Shown here piece after piece: positions 24,002-30,339 of a stretch of DNA of 64,000 nt. Source of the DNA: Rugamonas sp045984285 (lineage in GTDB: Bacteria > Pseudomonadota > Gammaproteobacteria > Burkholderiales > Burkholderiaceae_D); assembly GCF_045984285.3 (NCBI RefSeq), contig NZ_JBJQIK030000009.1, positions 62,001-126,000 on the forward strand, given 5' to 3'. The notes under the pieces were generated by a model that saw only the letters and a list, made by a program, of their open reading frames with translations, searched no databases and had not been told where the DNA came from. Every line of letters begins with the position of its first letter. Within the stretch, counting starts at the first letter, position 1. Position numbers and translations under genes: made by a program.

Positions 24002-24913
24002 ATGAAACCAACTTCCTACCTTTTCGCCGCCAGCCTGCTGCTGGCCGCAGCCCTTCCGTCCGCCGCGCATGAAGACGCAATCAACTGCACACAGTGCAAG
24101 CAGTGGAACGTCCCTCAAAAGCCGTTCAGGATCCATGGCAGCACCTACTACGTCGGCACCACGGAACTGTCCTCCATCCTGATTGCAGGAAAAGACGGCC
24201 ACATCCTGATCGATGGCGCCTTGCCGCAATCGGCGCCGCTGATCGCCGCCAGCATCCGCGAGCTGGGGTTCAGGATGGAGGACGTCAAGCTGATCCTGAA
24301 TTCCCATGAACACTTCGATCACGCCGGCGGCCTCGCGGCATTGCAGCGTGCCAGCGGCGCGCAGGTGGCGGCCAGTCCTTCCGCCGCGGCGGCGCTGGAA
24401 CGCGGCACCGTAGGCGAGGACGATCCGCAGTACAACCCCACCAATCCAACGATGCTGCAGAAAATCGCGAAGGTGCGCGTGCTCCGGGATGGCGAAACGC
24501 TGAAGGTGGGCAGCCTGGCGGTGACGGCGCACTTCACGCCAGGCCATACCCCCGGCGGCACCAGCTGGGCGTGGCGCTCTTGCGAAGGCGCCTCGTGCGT
24601 CAACATCGTGTATGCGGACAGCATCAACCCGATTTCGGAAGATGGCTACTATTTCACCGGCAGTGAAAACCAGCCCGACCGCTCCGCCGCATTCAAGCGC
24701 ACGATCGACAAGCTGGCAGCGCTCCCTTGCGACATCATCGTCTCCGTCCACCCCGGCGTTACCGATACCATGGACAAGCTCGCGCGCCGCACGCCGCAGC
24801 ACAATACCTTTATCGACGCAGCCAGCTGCAAGGCTTACACCGAATTCGGCTATCAGGCGCTGGCCAAACGCGTGGCGCGCGAGCAGGAGGAAAAGAAAAG
24901 CCAGCGCAAATAG
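24002..24913 (+). CDS. Subclass B3 metallo-beta-lactamase
   Basis: A 303-residue secreted protein. The signal peptide ends near residue 22 (SAAHED). It has the full B3 zinc set: H102-E-H104-F-D106-H107, H182 (TPGHTPGG) and H250 (SVHPG), in the B3 order and spacing, plus the B3-typical GGTSWAW and ADSINPISEDGYYF segments. Residue 103 is Glu where many B3 enzymes have Ala. Known relatives in this bacterial group (the THIN-B type) hydrolyse penicillins, cephalosporins and carbapenems, and activity here is inferred. The gene is divergent from the LytS-type kinase with 145 bp between starts. No integron or IS flanks it. Confidence 0.88.
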   Translation: MKPTSYLFAASLLLAAALPSAAHEDAINCTQCKQWNVPQKPFRIHGSTYYVGTTELSSILIAGKDGHILIDGALPQSAPLIAASIRELGFRMEDVKLILNSHEHFDHAGGLAALQRASGAQVAASPSAAAALERGTVGEDDPQYNPTNPTMLQKIAKVRVLRDGETLKVGSLAVTAHFTPGHTPGGTSWAWRSCEGASCVNIVYADSINPISEDGYYFTGSENQPDRSAAFKRTIDKLAALPCDIIVSVHPGVTDTMDKLARRTPQHNTFIDAASCKAYTEFGYQALAKRVAREQEEKKSQRK

Positions 24914-24926
24914 CGCTGGCTGCATC

Positions 24927-25403
24927 TCAGCCCAGCTTGCCCTCCGCAAGCAGCTCGCGTGTCCGCGCCAGCGTGGATAGCAAGGCCTTCCTGTATCCCT
25001 GTTCGCCGCTCATCCACGCTTGCTCGGCCTGTTCTTCCGGCCCGCCCGGCGTTTTTCCGCGCAGGCCGAGATAGCAGTAGAACCTGAGCTGCAGCGCACC
25101 GGCGTCATCTTCAAACAATTCATTGATGATGACGCCCTCGCGCGGGCCGCTGGCCTGGAAGAAAGAGACTTTCCTCTCCGGCTCGAAGCTGATGATCTCG
25201 CGCAGATCATCGGCGCCGATGGTGGCCTCGCGCACGATGTGCGTGGGGCTCTCCTCGGTCACATCGCAGCGGGTGCAGAGCCCGGGCGGCAGGAACAGGC
25301 GTGCATCGCGCGCCTTCTGCACCAGCCCGGCCCATGCCTGCGCGCGGGTCAGATGGGTGACGCCTTCCGGATTCACCGGAACGGTAGCACTTGCATAGAT
25401 CAT
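24927..25403 (-). CDS. AtaL-like (DUF1857) SRPBCC protein
   Basis: A 158-residue small cytoplasmic protein of the AtaL/DUF1857 family (START-like fold). It begins MIYASATVPVNPEGVTHLTR with the typical QAWAGLVQKARDARLFLP segment, followed by the strand pattern IVREATIG and VSFFQASGPREGVIINELFED. The family binds hydrophobic small ligands, but the exact role is unknown. It lies 11 bp upstream of the NmrA-family gene start region on the same strand side, following that gene after a short gap, and is probably in its operon. Confidence 0.75.
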   Translation of the reverse strand: MIYASATVPVNPEGVTHLTRAQAWAGLVQKARDARLFLPPGLCTRCDVTEESPTHIVREATIGADDLREIISFEPERKVSFFQASGPREGVIINELFEDDAGALQLRFYCYLGLRGKTPGGPEEQAEQAWMSGEQGYRKALLSTLARTRELLAEGKLG

Positions 25404-25414
25404 GATGGCTCTCC

Positions 25415-26281
25415 TTAAACAGCAGCGGTTTCGCTGGCGAAGTCGCGGTAGGAACGCAGCGGGCGTCCCAGCAGCTTGGTCAGGCGTTCGACATCACCTG
25501 CCTCGGGCACCATGCCGTCGCTCAGGAAGCGTTCGCTCATCAGGCGCATGTCATACGCCATCCAGCCCGGCATGAAGTTGCGCAGGTTCTGCTCGAAAGC
25601 GGCCGTATCATCGCCGCCGTGAGCAATAGGCCGGCCCAGCACTTCGGACCAGATCGCGGCCACGCCGGCGCCAGTCAGCGTATCAGGGCCGACCAGGTTG
25701 AAGCGCTCCAGCGGCAGCGCAGCGCTGGACGCGTTCCGGCGCACCAGTTCAATCGCCGCAATCTCGCCGATATCGCGCGCGTCGATCATCGCCAGGCCCT
25801 TGCTGCCGATCGGCATTGGATAAACACCGTAGTTGACCACGACATCCTTGATCGTCAGGTCGTTGCCCATGAAGTAGGCCGGGCGCAGGATGGTGGCGCT
25901 GAAGCCCAGCTGCTCGATCATGCGCTCCACCCCGAATTTGCCCGCGAAGTGCGGCACATTCACGTAGCGATCGCTGTGGATGACGGACAGGTAGACGACG
26001 TGCTTCACACCCGCCTGTCTGGCCACATTCAGCGCGATCAGCGCCTGGGTGAATTCATCCGGCGCCACGGCGTTCAGCAGGAACATGGTGGAAACGCCCT
26101 GGACCGCAGCGCGCACGGAATCGGGGTCGAGCAGATCGCCTTGCACGACGCTGACGCCTGCAGGGAAATTTGCCTTGGCAGGATCGCGGACGAGGGCGCG
26201 CACATCGGCGCCGCGTTTAACGAGTTGTTCAACAACTTGGCGGCCCACAGTGCCATTAGCGCCGGTAACGAGGATAGTCAT
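25415..26281 (-). CDS. NmrA-family NAD(P)-binding oxidoreductase
   Basis: A 288-residue atypical SDR of the NmrA/QOR2-like group. The N-terminal ILVTGANGTVGRQVVEQL nucleotide-binding motif is followed by RALVRDP, VVQGDLLDP, VYLSVIHSD and ILRPAYFMGND. There is no YxxxK in the classical position, as usual for the group. It may reduce a quinone or aldehyde, or act as a redox sensor. It is divergent from a LysR regulator with 108 bp between starts, the standard arrangement for a LysR-controlled oxidoreductase. Confidence 0.85.
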   Translation of the reverse strand: MTILVTGANGTVGRQVVEQLVKRGADVRALVRDPAKANFPAGVSVVQGDLLDPDSVRAAVQGVSTMFLLNAVAPDEFTQALIALNVARQAGVKHVVYLSVIHSDRYVNVPHFAGKFGVERMIEQLGFSATILRPAYFMGNDLTIKDVVVNYGVYPMPIGSKGLAMIDARDIGEIAAIELVRRNASSAALPLERFNLVGPDTLTGAGVAAIWSEVLGRPIAHGGDDTAAFEQNLRNFMPGWMAYDMRLMSERFLSDGMVPEAGDVERLTKLLGRPLRSYRDFASETAAV

Positions 26282-26389
26282 GGTTTTTTCTCCAGTGAGT
26301 GAATGTCAGTTGACAGTCCCCATGGTAGGCATCCCACGGGCGATCCGAAAGCCTGTATATTTGGACATCCTGTCTCACTGGTGGAACGC

Positions 26390-27280
26390 ATGGACCTGCT
26401 CGCTCTCGCTGATTTCAACCTCGTCGCCCGCCACGGCGGCTTCGGCCGCGCCGCCCGCGCCACTGACCGCCCCAAGGCCACGCTCTCCCGCCGCGTCGCC
26501 GAACTCGAAGCCGAGCTCGGCCTGCGCCTCTTCGAACGCGGCTCGCGCATGCTGAAACTCACCGAGGAGGGCCGGGCGCTGCACGAGCGGACCGGCGCCT
26601 TGCTGACCGAAATCGACGAAACCGCAGCCGCCATTGCCCAGGGCGGCGCCCGCCCGCGCGGCACCTTGCGTATCAGTGCGCCGCTTCTGTTCTCGCAAAT
26701 GGCAATGGGCAAGCTGGCCGCTAGTTTCGCGCTGAAATACCCCGAAGTGCGTCTTGAGGTGACAACGGAGGACCGCAGCGTCGACATGGTGGAGGAGGGC
26801 TACGATTTAGTTATTCGCGTCAATCCCGATCCGGATGAAAGCTTGGTGGGTCGGATCCTCTTACGCGACCGGCTGGTTGTGGTGTCCAGCCCCAGCCTGG
26901 TCCGCCCGTTAGATGGCTCCCCGGTCTCAGCCGTGGTGCGGGACGTGGGGGCAAAAAGCGCCACCTGGGGCGTCCGCACGGCTGCCGGACAATCGAGTAT
27001 TGCGGTGTATCCTGTGCTGACTCTCTCGTCGCTGATCATGGCGCGAGACGCGGCCCGTATGGGCGTCGGTGTGGCGCGCCTACCGTTGTCATTGGTTTTC
27101 CATGACTTGGCAGCCGGCATATTGATACATTGGGGGGATGCCGACCTACCAGAGACTGTGCTGTGGGTTTTGTACCCATCGCGTCGCCTGTTAAGCGCGC
27201 GTGTTGTGGCCTTCATCGAGCATCTAAAGGGAGCGTTCCCTTTAGGAATGCCCGAAGAATTAGCTGCCACTACTAACTAA
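26390..27280 (+). CDS. LysR-family transcriptional regulator
   Basis: A 296-residue regulator. The winged helix-turn-helix (about 1-60: LADFNLVARHGGFGRAARATD then LSRRVAELEAELGLRLFER) precedes a substrate-binding domain starting at GTLRISAPLLFSQM. The start MDLLALAD is chosen over a longer frame because the HTH begins there. It is divergent from the NmrA-family gene and likely controls it. From about 26,800 to the end the codons become clearly more AT-rich than the 5' half, which leads into an AT-rich stretch; this may mark the edge of acquired DNA. Confidence 0.9.
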   Translation: MDLLALADFNLVARHGGFGRAARATDRPKATLSRRVAELEAELGLRLFERGSRMLKLTEEGRALHERTGALLTEIDETAAAIAQGGARPRGTLRISAPLLFSQMAMGKLAASFALKYPEVRLEVTTEDRSVDMVEEGYDLVIRVNPDPDESLVGRILLRDRLVVVSSPSLVRPLDGSPVSAVVRDVGAKSATWGVRTAAGQSSIAVYPVLTLSSLIMARDAARMGVGVARLPLSLVFHDLAAGILIHWGDADLPETVLWVLYPSRRLLSARVVAFIEHLKGAFPLGMPEELAATTN

Positions 27281-27343
27281 TTTGCTTGGAAGGTGGCAAG
27301 CGATGTATATTTCAGGCCGCGTCCTATGATTTAATGGTCACTG

Positions 27344-27799
27344 CTAAAAGAATAAATATGAATAGGCGGTGCCAATTGCGATCGAAAAAAGCGTCGCACC
27401 ACTAATAAAAAAAAGTAAACTGCACCAGAAGAGACGCCATGTGGCTCTGCTATACCCATCGCAGTCAGCGCCAAAAATGGTTTGTGGCTTCCTATAGGCG
27501 TAGTTCGCGGCTTTTCGAATTTTTCGGGCCGTAAGACGAAAATCCAGAGTTCGTGTAACCGCGGCACCGCAGCTAGAGAACGCGGCGCATACAAGTAATA
27601 TTACTGCCACGGCGAAGCACATTTTAGATAGCTTAGGGAAATTCGATAACGGTAATTCTCTACTCATCAGCATTGAAACGGCCACGCCGAGTCCGGCCAC
27701 TGATAGTCCCGAAATTAAGGCGATTGTAACTGAGAATTGCGCAATGGCTAGGCCCTGCCATCTGACATACCGCACACTGGCTGTCTGCAAATTCGACAT
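27344..27799 (-). CDS. Hypothetical membrane protein, AT-rich
   Basis: A 151-residue protein with hydrophobic segments near residues 18-45, 60-82 and 122-150, so probably three or four membrane passes with a basic cytoplasmic loop (RLTARKIRKAANYAYRK). No recognised family. Base composition is much lower in GC than the window, and its codons differ from those of the conserved genes. It lies 15 bp downstream of the GIY-YIG gene on the same strand, so the two may form an operon acquired together. Confidence 0.6.
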   Translation of the reverse strand: MSNLQTASVRYVRWQGLAIAQFSVTIALISGLSVAGLGVAVSMLMSRELPLSNFPKLSKMCFAVAVILLVCAAFSSCGAAVTRTLDFRLTARKIRKAANYAYRKPQTIFGADCDGYSRATWRLFWCSLLFFISGATLFSIAIGTAYSYLFF

Positions 27800-27814
27800 G
27801 GTAAATTGATTCGC

Positions 27815-28267
27815 TTATGCGTCAATGCTTACTGAATTTGGGACAAAATGTTTTACTGCTTTGATGTTTTCGTTGGTCAAAATCTGAACGGGAATTCGTT
27901 TCCCTTGGATATTATGTATAGGTTGGCCTTCTTCAACGTAGTGCCGAATCATTAACTTTTCTGCTGATTTCAATGTGGTCGCCGCGCTTTGGCCGGGCTT
28001 TAATCTGAGTTCCGCCCAAACAAGTTTACGTTTACCATTCTTGGCACTACTAATTGCCTTCATAAGACTGTGATTGTTGAGTTGATTTTTGATCCGACTT
28101 TGAAGTTTCGTGGCTTTACCTACATAAAAAACTTGCACAGACTCCCCATATTCTCGATAGAATACATAAATTCCTGCAGCAGCAGGTATAGACTTCACTG
28201 CCGGATCTTTTTGATCCGAAGGAAGATCGATTGGTTTGCGCCAGCTTAATCTCGGGTTGACTGCCAT
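27815..28267 (-). CDS. GIY-YIG domain protein
   Basis: A 150-residue protein containing a GIY-YIG nuclease-type domain: AAGIYVFYREYGESVQVFYVG followed by KATKLQSRIKNQL, where the Arg sits at the expected catalytic place. A later Glu (AEKLMIRHYVEEGQP) may be the metal ligand. There is no extra DNA-binding domain, so it is a stand-alone small GIY-YIG protein like those found near mobile DNA. ATG at 28267 is preferred over the GTG one codon earlier, with GGAG 8 bp upstream. AT-rich like its neighbour. Confidence 0.8.
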   Translation of the reverse strand: MAVNPRLSWRKPIDLPSDQKDPAVKSIPAAAGIYVFYREYGESVQVFYVGKATKLQSRIKNQLNNHSLMKAISSAKNGKRKLVWAELRLKPGQSAATTLKSAEKLMIRHYVEEGQPIHNIQGKRIPVQILTNENIKAVKHFVPNSVSIDA

Positions 28268-28380
28268 CACTGCATCTCCATACGGTTGCCCACGTTCGGA
28301 TGACTGAGCACAAGGTTATGCTTACCCTGCGTTTTATCATCGAGTATTGGTTCAGCATAACATTTTGTGCATAGCGAAAA

Positions 28381-28400
28381 GTCACCAATTGTCACCAATG
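28381..28400. repeat. Tandem 10-bp direct repeat GTCACCAATK upstream of rpmI
   Basis: GTCACCAATT is followed immediately by GTCACCAATG. The pair lies about 60 bp upstream of a putative extended -10 element for rpmI and near the edge of the AT-rich block. It could be an activator site (one helical turn apart) or a by-product of insertion. Confidence 0.5.
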
Positions 28401-28453
28401 GCGTGGGCCGCAGGCTAGGTGCATGGCTTTTGCCTTCCGTTTTGGAATTCTTG

Positions 28454-28462
28454 TGTTACAAT
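28454..28462 (+). promoter_or_regulatory. Extended -10 promoter element for rpmI-rplT
   Basis: TGTTACAAT gives an extended -10 (TGn-TACAAT) about 82 bp before rpmI; no convincing -35 is seen. A promoter here is needed because rpmI has lost its usual transcriptional continuity with infC in this genome. Confidence 0.5.
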
Positions 28463-28543
28463 CCGAGGTTCCCGTGAGAGCAGGCACCGAAAGCGCAGCA
28501 AAGGGCTGCCACCTGCAATCCGGTCATGTTTGGAGCATTTAAC

Positions 28544-28741
28544 ATGCCAAAAATGAAAACCAAGAGCAGCGCGAAGAAGCGTTTCCGCGTTCGCCCAGGT
28601 GGCACCGTGAAGTCCGGTATGGCGTTCAAGCGTCACATCCTGACCAAGAAAACCACCAAAAACAAGCGTCAACTGCGCGGCACCCGTAACATCGATGCGA
28701 CCGACGTCCAGCGCGTCTACGCAATGATGCCATCCGCTTAA
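28544..28741 (+). CDS. rpmI: 50S ribosomal protein L35
   Basis: A 65-residue basic protein, MPKMKTKSSAKKRFRV at the start and NIDATDVQRVYAMMP at the end, of full L35 length. The second ATG of the frame is taken because it is the conserved N-terminus. It is followed 22 bp later by rplT. Normally it sits directly downstream of infC; here about 10 kb of unrelated genes intervene. Confidence 0.97.
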   Translation: MPKMKTKSSAKKRFRVRPGGTVKSGMAFKRHILTKKTTKNKRQLRGTRNIDATDVQRVYAMMPSA

Positions 28742-28763
28742 TCTCATATACTAAGGAGCTACT

Positions 28764-29123
28764 ATGCCTCGAGTAAAACGTGGGGTTACTGCGCGTGCCC
28801 GTCATAAAAAAGTACTGAACCTGGCCAAGGGTTACCGCGGCCGTCGCAGCAAGGTTTACCGTATTGCCAAGCAAGCAGTGATGCGCGCTGGCCAGTACGC
28901 CTACCGCGACCGTCGTAACAAGAAGCGCGTGTTCCGCGCCCTGTGGATCACCCGTATCAACGCGGCATCGCGTGAACACGGCATGACCTACAGCGTCTTC
29001 ATGAACGGCCTGAAGAAAGCCGCTATCGAACTGGACCGTAAAGTCCTGGCCGATATGGCTGTGGCAGACAAGCCTGCGTTTGCAGCGATTGTCAACGCCG
29101 TGAAAGCAAAACTCGCTGCCTAA
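28764..29123 (+). CDS. rplT: 50S ribosomal protein L20
   Basis: A 119-residue L20 of standard length, an early 23S rRNA assembly protein. MPRVKRGVTARARHKKVL and AKGYRGRRSKVYRIAKQAV are the conserved N-terminal tail and helix. In enterobacteria L20 represses the operon by binding the infC-rpmI mRNA; with infC detached, only a site upstream of rpmI could serve here. Co-transcribed with rpmI. Confidence 0.97.
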   Translation: MPRVKRGVTARARHKKVLNLAKGYRGRRSKVYRIAKQAVMRAGQYAYRDRRNKKRVFRALWITRINAASREHGMTYSVFMNGLKKAAIELDRKVLADMAVADKPAFAAIVNAVKAKLAA

Positions 29124-29168
29124 GAACAGTGATTGATGTTGCATGCCGCCGCAAGGCGGCGTGAAGAG

Positions 29169-29202
29169 CGGGGCAGGGTATAACAACCTGAGCCCCGTTT
29201 TT
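29169..29202 (+). terminator. Terminator/attenuator-like hairpin between rplT and pheS
   Basis: CGGGGC / GCCCCG with additional inner AGG/CCT pairing is followed by five T residues, 29 bp before pheS. Its position matches the pheST attenuator of enterobacteria, but no Phe-rich leader peptide is visible, so it may simply lower read-through from the ribosomal protein genes. A GCCGCC-GCAA-GGCGGC hairpin lies just upstream. Confidence 0.65.
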
Positions 29203-29230
29203 AATTTCCAAAACAGGAAAACACAGCCGG

Positions 29231-30247
29231 ATGAACTCCCTCGAACAACTCGTCGTCTCCGCGCAGGCTGATTTTGTCGCCGCCGCAGACGCTGCCGCCC
29301 TCGAAAACGCCAAAGCCAAATACCTGGGCAAGACCGGCCAGGTCACGGAACTGATGAAGGGCCTGGGCAAGCTGGACCCGGAAGAGAAGAAGGCGCAGGG
29401 CGCCCTGATCAACGCCGCCAAGCAGCAGATCGAAGCCGCGCTCACCGCGCGCCGTGATGCGCTGGCCGAAGCCCAGCTGCAGCTGCGCCTCAATGCCGAA
29501 GAAATCGACGTGACCCTGCCGGGCCGCGGCCGCGCCACCGGCGGCATCCATCCCGTGATGCGCACCTGGGAGCGCGTGGAGGCCATCTTCCGCTCGATCG
29601 GCTTCGACGTGGCCGGCGGCCCCGAGATCGAAACCGACTGGACCAATTTCACTGCGCTGAACAGCCCGGAAAACCACCCGGCCCGTTCCATGCAGGACAC
29701 CTTCTACATCGAAGGCAACGACAGCACCGGCAAGCCGCTGCTGCTGCGCACCCACACCAGCCCGATGCAGGTGCGCTATGCGCGCAGCCACCAGCCGCCG
29801 ATCAAGGTGATCGCGCCCGGCCGCACCTACCGCGTGGACAGCGATGCCACCCACTCGCCGATGTTCCACCAGGTCGAGGGCCTGTGGATCGCCGAGAACA
29901 TCAGCTTCGCGGACCTGAAAGGCGTGTACCTGAATTTCGTGAAGGCCTTCTTCGAGACCGACGACCTGCAGGTGCGCTTCCGTCCTTCCTACTTCCCGTT
30001 TACCGAACCGTCGGCCGAAATCGACATCGCCTTCGGCAGCGGCCCGCTGAAAGGCCGCTGGCTGGAAGTGTCGGGCTCGGGCCAGGTGCATCCGAACGTG
30101 GTGCGCAATTTCGGCCTCGACCCCGAGAAGTACATCGGCTTCGCGTTCGGCTCCGGCCTCGAGCGCCTGACGATGCTGCGCTACGGCGTCAATGACCTGC
30201 GCCTGTTCTACGAAGGCGACCTGCGCTTCCTGAAACAGTTCAACTGA
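29231..30247 (+). CDS. pheS: Phenylalanyl-tRNA synthetase alpha subunit
   Basis: A 338-residue class II catalytic subunit of the (alpha-beta)2 enzyme. The N-terminal coiled coil (about 1-90) contains YLGKTGQVTELMKGLGKL. The catalytic core has HPVMRTWERVEAIFRSIGF (motif 1), LLRTHTSPMQVRY and FHQVEGLWI (motif 2 region) and GFAFGSGLERLTMLRYGV (motif 3). pheT follows in the same operon, separated by a family C palindrome. Confidence 0.97.
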   Translation: MNSLEQLVVSAQADFVAAADAAALENAKAKYLGKTGQVTELMKGLGKLDPEEKKAQGALINAAKQQIEAALTARRDALAEAQLQLRLNAEEIDVTLPGRGRATGGIHPVMRTWERVEAIFRSIGFDVAGGPEIETDWTNFTALNSPENHPARSMQDTFYIEGNDSTGKPLLLRTHTSPMQVRYARSHQPPIKVIAPGRTYRVDSDATHSPMFHQVEGLWIAENISFADLKGVYLNFVKAFFETDDLQVRFRPSYFPFTEPSAEIDIAFGSGPLKGRWLEVSGSGQVHPNVVRNFGLDPEKYIGFAFGSGLERLTMLRYGVNDLRLFYEGDLRFLKQFN

Positions 30248-30249
30248 TG

Positions 30250-30321
30250 GTCGCCCCCGCGCAGGCGGGGGCCCAGGAGTGCGCTGCGGCGCCCCTGGGT
30301 CCCCGCCTCCGCGGGGACGAC
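30250..30321. repeat. Dispersed palindrome, family C copy 1 (GTCGTCCCCGCGCAGGCGGGGACCCAGG type)
   Basis: Two 28-bp arms in inverse orientation (30250-30277 and 30294-30321). Each arm is itself a hairpin (CCCCCGC-GCAG-GCGGGGG on the left, GTCCCCGC...GCGGGGAC on the right). It occupies nearly the entire pheS-pheT gap. Copy 2 lies in the gcvH-gcvP gap. The paired-hairpin layout is that of REP/BIME elements. Confidence 0.85.
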
Positions 30322-30339
30322 GGATAAAAGGCTAACAAT

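Noticed and set aside
18745..28267. Integrated phage or plasmid between infC and rpmI
   Set aside because: No integrase, transposase, phage structural or replication gene was found, and most genes have normal composition, so only a gene-gain hotspot is claimed.
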